Shown piece after piece: positions 7,655-15,481 of a DNA stretch of 64,000 nt. The notes beneath the pieces were generated by a model. It was given only the letters and a program-made list of their open reading frames with translations. It searched no databases and was not told the origin of the DNA. The DNA is taken from NCBI RefSeq assembly GCF_030444335.1, contig NZ_CP128595.1, forward strand, positions 1,936,501 to 2,000,500. Reading direction: 5' to 3'. Every line of letters begins with the position of its first letter. Position 1 is the stretch's first letter. The translations under genes and the position numbers were made by a program. The DNA is from Polaribacter huanghezhanensis (lineage in GTDB: Bacteria; Bacteroidota; Bacteroidia; Flavobacteriales; Flavobacteriaceae).

Positions 7655-8584
7655 ATGCAACATTTATTGAACGTTTACAAAAGAATACAACCACATATTC
7701 ATAAAACACCCGTTTTGCATTCGAGATTATTAAACGAAGCAACAAATGCAAACGTTTTTTTAAAATGCGAAAACTTTCAAAAAACAGGATCCTATAAAAT
7801 TAGAGGAGCAAGTAACGCAATCTTAAATTTATCAAAGACACAAAGGAATAAAGGTGTTGTAACACATTCTTCCGGGAATTTTGCACAAGCATTATCGTTA
7901 GCGGCTAAAAATTTAGGTGTAAAAGCATACATTGTGATGCCTTCTTCTGCTCCAGAAATTAAAAGAAAAGCGGTGTTAGATTATGGCGGAATCGTAACAA
8001 TTAGTGAACCAACTTTGGCAGCAAGAGAATTGGCTTCCGAAAAGATTCGGAAAGAAACCGGAGCAACTTTTATTCATCCATCAAACAATATTGATGTAAT
8101 TGACGGACAAGGAACTGCTTGTTATGAATTACTGCAATCAGCATCGGACTTTGATTATATGATTGCACCAATTGGCGGTGGTGGTTTGATTGCAGGAACG
8201 TGTTTATTTGCAAATGCCTTTTCTCCATCTACAAAAGTAATAGGAGCGGAACCTTTAAAAGTTGATGATGCGTATCGTTCGCTAAAAAGCGGAAAAATAG
8301 AAACCAATAAAACAGCTAATACAATTGCAGACGGATTGAAAACGCAGCTTGGAAATCACAATTTTCCAATCATTTTAAAACATGTAACGCAAATAATTAG
8401 AGTTACTGAAGATGAAATTATTGCTGCCATGCGTTTTGTTTGGGAACGAATGAAAATCACCATAGAACCTTCTAGCGCTGTTGCTGTTGCAGCAATTTTT
8501 AAAGAGCCAACTTTGTTTAAAAATAAAAAAGTGGGAGTTCTTATTTCTGGAGGAAATGTAGATATTACAAAACTTCCTTTTTAA
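7655..8584 (+). CDS. Threonine/serine dehydratase or serine racemase-like PLP enzyme
   Basis: A 309-residue fold-type II PLP enzyme of the serine/threonine ammonia-lyase family. The PLP lysine is K48 in GSYKIRGASN, the substrate loop SSGNFAQA is at 72-79, and the phosphate-binding glycine loop GGGG at 173-176. There is no C-terminal ACT domain, so it is not the biosynthetic, isoleucine-regulated IlvA form. It may be a catabolic dehydratase or a serine racemase; the two cannot be separated here. It stands alone between the tRNA-His scar and a convergent operon. A TACATTTG sequence at 7630-7637 could be a -7 box, but no -33 box lies at the right distance. Confidence 0.85.
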   Translation: MQHLLNVYKRIQPHIHKTPVLHSRLLNEATNANVFLKCENFQKTGSYKIRGASNAILNLSKTQRNKGVVTHSSGNFAQALSLAAKNLGVKAYIVMPSSAPEIKRKAVLDYGGIVTISEPTLAARELASEKIRKETGATFIHPSNNIDVIDGQGTACYELLQSASDFDYMIAPIGGGGLIAGTCLFANAFSPSTKVIGAEPLKVDDAYRSLKSGKIETNKTANTIADGLKTQLGNHNFPIILKHVTQIIRVTEDEIIAAMRFVWERMKITIEPSSAVAVAAIFKEPTLFKNKKVGVLISGGNVDITKLPF

Positions 8585-8591
8585 AAAAGAA

Positions 8592-8661
8592 TGTCATTCC
8601 CATGAAAATGGGAATTCAAAAACTTAGATTTTGAAAGATTCCTACCTTCGCAGGAATGACA
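8592..8661. repeat. Palindromic intergenic repeat between convergent genes
   Basis: The arms TGTCATTCCCATGAAAATGG and the inverse ending GCAGGAATGACA enclose about 30 bp. It fills the gap between two converging genes and could end transcription from both sides, though there is no T-tract. It shares the outer GTCATT...AATGAC ends with 72-154. Confidence 0.6.
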
Positions 8662-8666
8662 CAAAA

Positions 8667-9416
8667 TTAAAGATTGGCAAGTGCTTCAATAACTTCTGCA
8701 CGTTTACGAACGGAAACTGAAACGGTACTTTTATCTTTTAATACTAAATAACCACCATCAGATTTTATAAATTCCTTTATGTATTTTGTGTTTACCAAAT
8801 GACTTTGATGTACGCGTAAAAATGAGTTATTTTTTAATAAATCTGCATAAAATTTTAAAGTTTTGGTAACCATAATTTTAGAGCCATTTTCAAAATAAAA
8901 AGTAGTATAATTATTGTCGGATTTACAACGGATTATTTCATCTAAAGAAACCACCACAATTTTACCTAAAGTGTGTAATGATATTTTTTTAGGCAATTGA
9001 TTTGGCGAAGCAATAGATTCTTGTAAGACTGATAACTGCTCGTTTTTTGGCTGAATTTGATGCATTGCTTTGTCAATTGCATTTTTCAGTTCATCATTAG
9101 AGTAGGGTTTTAAAATATAATCGATTGCGGCAAATTTAAAAGCTCTTATCGCAAACTCGTCACTTGCGGTTACAAAGATAATTTTAGAAGTTAAATTCGG
9201 AATGATTTCTAACAAATCAAATCCAGTTCCGTCTCCCAACATAATATCTAAAAACAACATGTCTGGTTGTTCTTTCTGCAAAATTTTTGCAGCAGAAACC
9301 ACACTGTTTGCAGTACCAATAATTTGTATCATTGGATGATTGTTAGCAATATCTTGTGTTAACATTTCTAATGCTTGTGGCATATCATCAACTAAAATGG
9401 CTGTTTGTTGTTGCAT
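8667..9416 (-). CDS. LytTR-family response regulator
   Basis: A 249-residue two-component regulator. The N-terminal receiver domain has acidic residues D10/D11, the phospho-acceptor D57 (FLDIM) and conserved K103 (ILKPY). The C-terminal LytTR DNA-binding domain runs from about residue 143 to the end and includes RVHQSHLVNTKYI. LytTR proteins bind pairs of short direct repeats about 21 bp apart; such a pair lies at 14247-14279. The gene is the last of a three-gene minus-strand operon with a metallophosphoesterase and a matching sensor kinase. Its ATG directly abuts the stop codon of the metallophosphoesterase gene. Confidence 0.93.
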   Translation of the reverse strand: MQQQTAILVDDMPQALEMLTQDIANNHPMIQIIGTANSVVSAAKILQKEQPDMLFLDIMLGDGTGFDLLEIIPNLTSKIIFVTASDEFAIRAFKFAAIDYILKPYSNDELKNAIDKAMHQIQPKNEQLSVLQESIASPNQLPKKISLHTLGKIVVVSLDEIIRCKSDNNYTTFYFENGSKIMVTKTLKFYADLLKNNSFLRVHQSHLVNTKYIKEFIKSDGGYLVLKDKSTVSVSVRKRAEVIEALANL

Positions 9417-10262
9417 TTATACTTGTTTTTCTAATTCAAAAATGGTGATTTCTGGTCTTACATTAAATCGAACTTGCCATAAACAACCTAAAGCTCTGTT
9501 GATATACAATGTTCTTCCATCGTCTAAATCTATTTGACCAGCAGCATATTTTTTGTTTTTAACAGGTAAAATAAGCGGATCTAAAAACGGAGGTTTTACT
9601 TGTCCGCCATGTGTATGACCAGATAAAATCCATCCTTTATAATTATTCCAAGCATCTAAATCGCAAACATCTGGATTGTGACATAAAACCAAATTTGCAT
9701 TTTTATGATCTATTTGATTCATTATTTTCTGCGGATTAAAATTCAATCCCCAATAATCATCCAATCCAATAATATTCAATCCGTTGATGTTTTTTTGCTC
9801 ATTATTTAGAATTGATACTCCATCTTTTTCAAGAAGAGAAGTAATTTCATTTGCAACTTCTTGTTCTGACCAATTTTTACCATAATCGTGATTTCCAAGA
9901 ATTCCGACTGTTCCTAATTTGCCTTTTACAACATGATTTAAAACTTTTTTTAGCTGAGTAAATTGCTCTTTATTTTCATAAGAAACATAATCTCCAGTAT
10001 AAACCACAAAATCTGGATTTAACTTCTGTGCTTTTTGAAAAGAATCTATTATGTATTGATAATCAAAGCGATTGCCAACATGCATGTCGCTAATTTGCAT
10101 GAGTGTTTTACCAATTAAATGATCGGGTAAATTTTTAATTGGCATTTTTTTCTTTACAAATTCTAGCCAAAATGGTTCAATTTGCCAAGAATATATTCCG
10201 CCAAGTAAAGTTGCTCCTACTGTTCCAATAATTGTGTTTTTAATAAATTTTCTTCTTTTCAT
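9417..10262 (-). CDS. Metallophosphoesterase (calcineurin-like), membrane-anchored or exported
   Basis: A 281-residue phosphoesterase. The N-terminus MKRRKFIKNTIIGTVGATLLGG looks like a signal or anchor with a basic start; a Tat-like signal is possible but the twin arginine context is weak. All metal motifs are present: DMH (59-61), GD (90-91), GNHD (123-126), CHNPD (194-198) and GHTHGG (215-220). The arrangement resembles YaeI-type enzymes, some of which cleave UDP-diacylglucosamine or other phosphodiesters; the substrate is unknown. It is wedged between a sensor kinase and its regulator with gaps of 5 and 0 bp, so it should be co-expressed with them. Confidence 0.88.
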   Translation of the reverse strand: MKRRKFIKNTIIGTVGATLLGGIYSWQIEPFWLEFVKKKMPIKNLPDHLIGKTLMQISDMHVGNRFDYQYIIDSFQKAQKLNPDFVVYTGDYVSYENKEQFTQLKKVLNHVVKGKLGTVGILGNHDYGKNWSEQEVANEITSLLEKDGVSILNNEQKNINGLNIIGLDDYWGLNFNPQKIMNQIDHKNANLVLCHNPDVCDLDAWNNYKGWILSGHTHGGQVKPPFLDPLILPVKNKKYAAGQIDLDDGRTLYINRALGCLWQVRFNVRPEITIFELEKQV

Positions 10263-10267
10263 AGCTG

Positions 10268-13027
10268 TTAATAATCTGTTTTTAACGGGATTTTAAACTC
10301 AACTTTAGTTCCAATTATGTGTCCATTTTCTGATAGTTCTTTAATTCCTAAAGTACTGTTTTTTGACAAATTCTCTATCCGTTCTTTGGTTACTTTTAGA
10401 GCAAGAGAAGTATGAGCTGAACCTGTTTTTGCTTTTTTTGATTGATCAATTCCGATTCCGTTATCAATAATTGTACACATTAAATGGTTCCTTTTTATTT
10501 CAAAAAGGATTGATAATTTTCCATTGGTATTTTTAAAACCATGTTTGATGCTGTTTTCTACAAAAGGTTGCACCAACATTGGAGGAATCAAAATTTCTTC
10601 TGTTGCAATATTTCCAACTTCAGTTGTAATTGTGTACTCGAAATTTTTGTTCATTTTTTGCTCTAAATTCAAGTAATTTTTTAGCATTTCAATTTCTTCT
10701 AAAAGATTGATTTCTTCCTTTCTAGAATTGTATAAAAGTGAACGTAATAAACTTGCAAACTGACTGATTGTACTGTTTAACTCTGTTGTGTTTCCGTTAT
10801 TTCCAAATGCTTTAATTCCGTTTAACACATTAAAAATAAAATGTGGATTCATTTGCAATTGCAGCGCTTTTTGCTCTAAAGTAATTAAATGATTTTCTAA
10901 GGTTAATTTTTCAATTTTTTGTTGATTTTCTGTTTGCTTTCTTTTAAAATAAAAGTAAATCATTAAGAAAAAAACAATTGCTAAAAAGCCAATAACACTT
11001 ACAATAAACCACGTTTTTTGATACAATTGTTTGTCAATAAAAAAGGTAAAAATTACAGGCTCACTCTCAATTTTTGAGGCACTTATAGAGGTTACAGAAA
11101 ACGTATAATTCCCTGCTGTTAAGTTTGCAAAATTGACAGTAGTATTAGAACTCCAAGTGCTTTGTGTTTCATTTAAAGTATATTGATATTCAATTCTTTT
11201 TGGTTGGTTGATATCGACTGTCTTAAAACTAAAAGAAATATTATTTTGCGCTGGAGAAAGTTGCAAAACAGCATTTTTAAATTGATTTTGAATACTATCA
11301 ATTGATTGATTTGAAACTTCGATGTTTTCAAAAGAAATAGTTGGTTTTAAAAGTGTTTTTTTATTTTCATTAGGCGTGTATTTTGTAATTCCGTTTTTGG
11401 TGCCAAACCAAAGATTTCCAAATGTATCTTCTAAAGAAGTGTTTTTTGTGGTTTCAATTCCGATAAAACCATCATTTGCATTATAAAGTGTCGATTTTGA
11501 TATTGCATCATTTTGAAATTCTATTTTATCGACACCTTTTTCTGAACCATTCCACAACTGATTTTTTGCATCAAAAAGCAACTGATAGCTATTTTTTGAA
11601 CTTAAAAACTCCTCATTTACAGGTTTTGGAGAGTTCAACTTAGAAATTGAAATTTTCCAAATTCCGTTTCCTAAAGTTCCAATATACAAATCATCAGCAG
11701 AAGACCCCACCAAACTGCTAATTGTGGTGTCTAGGTTTAAAAAGTTGGAATAATGTGTTATTTTGTTGTTGTCAATAAAACCTAAATCACCGTGTAAAGT
11801 TCCGTACCAAATTTGGTTTTTGTGGAGTAGAGAAGCAGTTATCAATTGATCTTTTAATCCATTATTTTGATTAAAAGCAGTAATTTTTTCTACAAAATTT
11901 TGCTGAAAATTATAAGCTAGTTTTAGAATTCCAGATTTTTCTGTTACTAACCAAACGGTATTGTTTTGAATGATAATATTTTGAATATTATTTGTTGGCA
12001 AACCATTTTCTGAATATAATTTTTCGATGTCGAAATGGGATGCGCTTAAAGAATCATTGGATTTTCTAAAAATATACATTCCTTTGTTTTGTGAGCCAAA
12101 CCAAAGGTTATTATTAATATCAGTTGTAATTGAGGTCGTTTTAAAATTATTCTTTCTTACAAAACGAATTCCTAAACTATCAATTGCAAATAAGTTTCTA
12201 TTTGTATCGGTAAACCAAATATTTTTATTTTTTTGATGAATTGCAGTAATTTCTTTGATAGCATGATTTTCTATAAAATTAAAATGCTTAAAATTACTAG
12301 AAACCGATTTGTAAACGCCATTTCCATTGGTTAATAACCACGTATTTTGTTGTCTGTCAATAAAAATTTTATTGGTGATTGATTTTATAGCAACCTCAAT
12401 TTTTAAATTTTTGATGATGGATTTTTGAGAACCAAAAACAACTTCAGAAGCTGTTAACGAACTTTTTTGAATGATGGCTTTTGAATTTAATGTCGTTAAT
12501 TTCCAAGTTTTATTTGAGGTTTTAACCCAATAAAAAGAATTTTTATATTGAATGTCTAACACATCAGAAAGATCAATTTTTAAATTGATTTTTATAGGAG
12601 TTACATACTCCTTTTTAAATTGATAAATGCCTTGGTTTGTTGCTAAATACAGCTTCTTATCTAGCCAAATTAGTTTGTTAATTTTAGGTGTTTTATAATT
12701 TATAAACTGGTTTTTAATTTTTATGGACAACCCATTATTTGTGCCAATAAATAAACTGTCTTTTTGGATAAAAAAGGAGTTTACAAAATTTGAAAGCAAT
12801 CCGTTTTTTTGACTAAATACGGCAAAATCACTTCCGTCAAAACGCGCAATTCCGCCACCTTGAGTCGCAAACCAAATATATCCAATGTTATCTTGTACCG
12901 CATCAACCACATCAGATTGTGGCAATCCGTTTGCAACGGTAAAATGTTGTAATTGATTTTGTTGTGCTTGCAAAAACAAGGATCCACATCCAACAAAAAA
13001 CAAAAAAAACATTTTTTTAAACTTCAT
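10268..13027 (-). CDS. Sensor histidine kinase with periplasmic propeller (Reg_prop/Y_Y_Y) and LytS-type kinase
   Basis: About 919 residues from the chosen ATG at 13027, which gives a signal peptide MKFKKMFFLFFVGCG; an in-frame ATG 45 bp upstream would place 15 extra hydrophobic residues before it. The long periplasmic part holds propeller repeats, for example GLPQSDVVDAVQDNIGYIWF near the N-terminus, followed by a Y_Y_Y-type Ig domain and one membrane segment (FIVSVIGFLAIVFFLMIYFYF). The cytoplasmic kinase has the histidine box LQMNPHFIFN (His about residue 729), the N-box QPFVENSIKHGF and G-box DNGIGID. This is the LytS/YehU class that pairs with LytTR regulators. It is the first gene of the operon with the metallophosphoesterase and regulator. 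Confidence 0.92.
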   Translation of the reverse strand: MKFKKMFFLFFVGCGSLFLQAQQNQLQHFTVANGLPQSDVVDAVQDNIGYIWFATQGGGIARFDGSDFAVFSQKNGLLSNFVNSFFIQKDSLFIGTNNGLSIKIKNQFINYKTPKINKLIWLDKKLYLATNQGIYQFKKEYVTPIKINLKIDLSDVLDIQYKNSFYWVKTSNKTWKLTTLNSKAIIQKSSLTASEVVFGSQKSIIKNLKIEVAIKSITNKIFIDRQQNTWLLTNGNGVYKSVSSNFKHFNFIENHAIKEITAIHQKNKNIWFTDTNRNLFAIDSLGIRFVRKNNFKTTSITTDINNNLWFGSQNKGMYIFRKSNDSLSASHFDIEKLYSENGLPTNNIQNIIIQNNTVWLVTEKSGILKLAYNFQQNFVEKITAFNQNNGLKDQLITASLLHKNQIWYGTLHGDLGFIDNNKITHYSNFLNLDTTISSLVGSSADDLYIGTLGNGIWKISISKLNSPKPVNEEFLSSKNSYQLLFDAKNQLWNGSEKGVDKIEFQNDAISKSTLYNANDGFIGIETTKNTSLEDTFGNLWFGTKNGITKYTPNENKKTLLKPTISFENIEVSNQSIDSIQNQFKNAVLQLSPAQNNISFSFKTVDINQPKRIEYQYTLNETQSTWSSNTTVNFANLTAGNYTFSVTSISASKIESEPVIFTFFIDKQLYQKTWFIVSVIGFLAIVFFLMIYFYFKRKQTENQQKIEKLTLENHLITLEQKALQLQMNPHFIFNVLNGIKAFGNNGNTTELNSTISQFASLLRSLLYNSRKEEINLLEEIEMLKNYLNLEQKMNKNFEYTITTEVGNIATEEILIPPMLVQPFVENSIKHGFKNTNGKLSILFEIKRNHLMCTIIDNGIGIDQSKKAKTGSAHTSLALKVTKERIENLSKNSTLGIKELSENGHIIGTKVEFKIPLKTDY

Positions 13028-13044
13028 AAAAACAAACTTAATGT

Positions 13045-13083
13045 AAAAAAGCAGCTGCACAAAAGAAAGCAACTGCTTTTTGT
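13045..13083 (-). terminator. Rho-independent terminator after the lipoprotein gene
   Basis: The stem AAAAGCAGCTGC (13047-13058) pairs with GCAACTGCTTTT (13069-13080), with one wobble pair and T-runs on both sides. On the minus strand it lies just past the lipoprotein stop, separating that gene from the sensor kinase operon. Confidence 0.8.
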
Positions 13084-13099
13084 TCTAACTTAACAAATA

Positions 13100-14173
13100 T
13101 TATTCCACAGTAAATAAACGTAAATTGTCAAATTCTGGTTCTACGTGTTGCAAATCTCCGTAAGGATTTATAATTGGTTTTAAAATACACAATACAGTAG
13201 TGATTCCTTTGATCGTTAATTTATTGTCTTTTACAGCAATTTTCCATCTAAATTTTTCAATCGGAATGTTGTAACTCTTAAATTCATTTAACAAATTTTC
13301 ATCAGCTTCAATAAAATCCATGATTTCAGCTTGAGATTTTAATGTTGGAATTGCATTATCAGAATCTGTAAAATCGATGTCCATTTTTATGGGAAGATTA
13401 AACTGAGTTGTAAATGGATCTCCAACATAGCGCTCACTTTCATTGTATAATGTTTCTAACCAATCAACATCTTCATTTGGATATTTTTTAGCAAATTCTT
13501 TTGATAAATCTACTTTTCCTGGAGAATGCGCTGTTGGATAAAATCCGTAGAATGGTTTTGCTAAATAATACTTAGAAAATTCTCCGCCAAAAATAGTATA
13601 GTACGGCGTTGCAATTACTTTAGGATGCACGTTGGTGCTAAAAACAGTTTTCAATTCTTCAATTAAAGTAGTTTCAGTTGCTAAAGCTGGTGAATGAAAA
13701 ATAACATTGGTGTCTTCTGCAATTCCTTTTTCTAATTTTGGAATTTCATCATTTAGTACAGCGTTTTTTAGTGTTTTTTCATTAACAATTTCCCCATTTA
13801 TTGCTGTTTCTAAATGCATTCCTTTCCAAGGATTATTTTCGCTTACAATATGAATGTCAGAATACAACCTTTCATCATAATTGTTATTTAACCAAGAAAT
13901 GATTTCTTGTAGCGAAAAGGCTTCTGTGACTACTTCAAATTGTTTTTCTTCGAAATACTTTTTTGCACTTGCATAATAATTAGAATGTTCAGCATCTATT
14001 CCGGTAATAAAAACGATGGATTCTCTGTAAATTGGTGTTTCATTCGTTTTTTCTGCAAGAATTGTTGGAGTAATGGTTGCTGTTGTTTTCTTTTTTCTGT
14101 TACAACTAGTAAAAGAAATACTGAAAGCGAGCAAAACGATTGCGATTGCTTTTGTGTTTACGGTTTTTTTCAT
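13100..14173 (-). CDS. Lipoprotein of unknown function
   Basis: A 357-residue protein with a lipoprotein signal: a hydrophobic core (residues 9-20) followed by lipobox FTSC with Cys24, then a charged NRKKK stretch. I do not recognise the mature domain. It has an N-terminal alpha/beta region beginning ESIVFITGIDAEHSNYYASAKKYF and EVVTEAFSLQEIISWLNNN, which reads like an alpha/beta-hydrolase-like or nucleotide-binding fold, and a segment IFHSPALATET. No catalytic triad is evident. Its upstream region carries a two-turn direct repeat and a -7 box, and a terminator follows it, so it appears to be a single regulated gene next to a LytTR two-component operon. Confidence 0.8.
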   Translation of the reverse strand: MKKTVNTKAIAIVLLAFSISFTSCNRKKKTTATITPTILAEKTNETPIYRESIVFITGIDAEHSNYYASAKKYFEEKQFEVVTEAFSLQEIISWLNNNYDERLYSDIHIVSENNPWKGMHLETAINGEIVNEKTLKNAVLNDEIPKLEKGIAEDTNVIFHSPALATETTLIEELKTVFSTNVHPKVIATPYYTIFGGEFSKYYLAKPFYGFYPTAHSPGKVDLSKEFAKKYPNEDVDWLETLYNESERYVGDPFTTQFNLPIKMDIDFTDSDNAIPTLKSQAEIMDFIEADENLLNEFKSYNIPIEKFRWKIAVKDNKLTIKGITTVLCILKPIINPYGDLQHVEPEFDNLRLFTVE

Positions 14174-14208
14174 GATGCGTAGGTTTTAGATTAATAATTA
14201 TGGTTAAT

Positions 14209-14216
14209 CAAATCTA
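14209..14216 (-). promoter_or_regulatory. -7 promoter element for the lipoprotein gene
   Basis: On the minus strand this reads TAGATTTG, matching TAnnTTTG. No TTG lies 19-21 bp upstream, so the -33 element is missing. The start codon is 36 bp downstream and the direct-repeat operator 30 bp upstream, an arrangement expected of an activator-dependent promoter. Confidence 0.55.
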
Positions 14217-14246
14217 GTATCAGAAAGTGGTTAAATTTGGTGTGTT

Positions 14247-14279
14247 TTAGAATTCGTAGGGAAGTACTTAGAATTCGTA
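14247..14279. promoter_or_regulatory. Candidate LytTR operator: 12-bp direct repeats, 21-bp period
   Basis: TTAGAATTCGTA occurs exactly at 14247-14258 and 14268-14279. The start-to-start distance of 21 bp equals two helical turns, as in known LytTR binding sites. It lies upstream of a -7 box without a -33 box and controls the lipoprotein gene next to an operon encoding a LytTR regulator. The assignment to that regulator is inference. Confidence 0.55.
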
Positions 14280-14292
14280 AGAATACCGGTTT

Positions 14293-15390
14293 TTATTTAT
14301 TATAAACAACCAGTTTTGTTGGATTTTTAATTGTAGTTTCATCAGCAAAAGACAAAATATATTGTTCCACTTTTTTTGCAACTCTTGGCTGTGGATATAG
14401 TAATACTTTGTTTACATCGCCAGCCCATTCGTTCAAATATAAAACTGTCATGTGCTCGTTTGTTCTATAGTATTTTTGTATGTTTTCTGGCAGTTTGTCT
14501 TTTAGTGAAGCATCAATTTCGATGTAATAATAATCTAATTTAGAAGTAAAAAAGCTAAAGGATAACAAATGATCCCAGCCGCCAAATAAATTGCTAAATG
14601 GTAAGATAAATGTGAAGATAAAAATCAATCCTTTTTGATAGGAAATAGCATCTGTAAAAACTTCAAAAAACGATGTTGTTTTCAACGTCCAAAAGATAAT
14701 GATAACGCTTAAAATATTTTGTAAATTCCAAGGGATTACATTAAATCCATACCCCAAATACAACAACATTACAATAATAATTGAATGCATCATTACAATT
14801 CCATAAATCCCTAATTTTCTTGTTTTGTTTGATAAAATAAAAACTCCTAAAAGAGCTTCTAACCAAGGGACAACATACGTAAATGCTAACAATAACTTCT
14901 CAGGAATAAAACTAAAATGCTTTACCAGTGCGTGCATCCATTGTTCGTAAAAAATTCCGTTTAATTTATGAATTCCGCTCCAAAAGTATGTTGCAATAAA
15001 AATTAATATAACGGTAAATAACACTTTTTTTGCTTCTGTATTTTTAGGATAAATTACAATCGCTAAAATTGTTAAAAAACTTTGATAAAAATAGGGTTGT
15101 AACCTGTTTTGATCTACAAAACCTAAGTAGATATATAACAACAACACAAACCAACCAAATACCCGTTTTGGTTTAAAAATATAGACCACTTGACTCACAA
15201 AAAAGATTCCTGCAAAAATCGTATCAAACGGAGAAGTCGGAATCGGAATCCAGTCAAATAGCGGAATTACAGGGAAGTCTTTGTCTGTAATCCACAATTC
15301 TGGCGCGTACAACATCATTGCTAATGTTGATAGAATTGCAATAATTCTAACCGCGTTTACTTTTTGTTTATTTGTTAAGTTTGTTATCAT
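14293..15390 (-). CDS. Polytopic membrane protein, HTTM/DoxX-like
   Basis: A 365-residue inner-membrane protein with about eight to nine hydrophobic segments over residues 10-280 and a soluble C-terminal tail of about 75 residues. The segment YFWSGIHKLNGIFYEQWMHALV, with the following WLEALLGVF, resembles HTTM-like and DoxX-like membrane families, in which a conserved K/W-rich loop follows a helix. This is a weak, by-eye resemblance. No catalytic function is proposed. The gene ends 120 bp before the lipoprotein start on the same strand; the candidate operator and promoter lie in that gap. Confidence 0.7.
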   Translation of the reverse strand: MITNLTNKQKVNAVRIIAILSTLAMMLYAPELWITDKDFPVIPLFDWIPIPTSPFDTIFAGIFFVSQVVYIFKPKRVFGWFVLLLYIYLGFVDQNRLQPYFYQSFLTILAIVIYPKNTEAKKVLFTVILIFIATYFWSGIHKLNGIFYEQWMHALVKHFSFIPEKLLLAFTYVVPWLEALLGVFILSNKTRKLGIYGIVMMHSIIIVMLLYLGYGFNVIPWNLQNILSVIIIFWTLKTTSFFEVFTDAISYQKGLIFIFTFILPFSNLFGGWDHLLSFSFFTSKLDYYYIEIDASLKDKLPENIQKYYRTNEHMTVLYLNEWAGDVNKVLLYPQPRVAKKVEQYILSFADETTIKNPTKLVVYNK

Positions 15391-15407
15391 TTTTTAAAAA
15401 CTTTATT

Positions 15408-15480
15408 AACCTCTCGCTAAACTGTGTTTACTACTTTCAATGAAAATGTATTTTCATTGAAAGTAATGCTCGAGGAGACA
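15408..15480. repeat. Interrupted copy of the dispersed repeat with a perfect 15-bp hairpin
   Basis: On the minus strand the sequence begins TGTCTCCTCGAGC and ends CGAGAGGTT, the two ends of one arm of the repeat at 1251-1276. About 50 bp stand where the arm normally has GCAGT. The insert holds a perfect 15-bp inverted repeat (TACTTTCAATGAAAA at 15432-15446, its complement at 15451-15465) with loop TGTA. It lies immediately after the uvrA stop. There is no T-tract. Confidence 0.7.
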
Positions 15481-15481
15481 T

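Noticed and set aside
13028..13072. Upstream ATG (13072) as the start of the sensor kinase
   Set aside because: It adds 15 mostly hydrophobic residues before a good signal peptide and overlaps the terminator stem of the lipoprotein gene.
15408..15480. Rho-independent terminator of uvrA
   Set aside because: The 15-bp hairpin has no T-tract on the minus strand and lies in a recognisable dispersed repeat; a minor role in stopping transcription is still possible.
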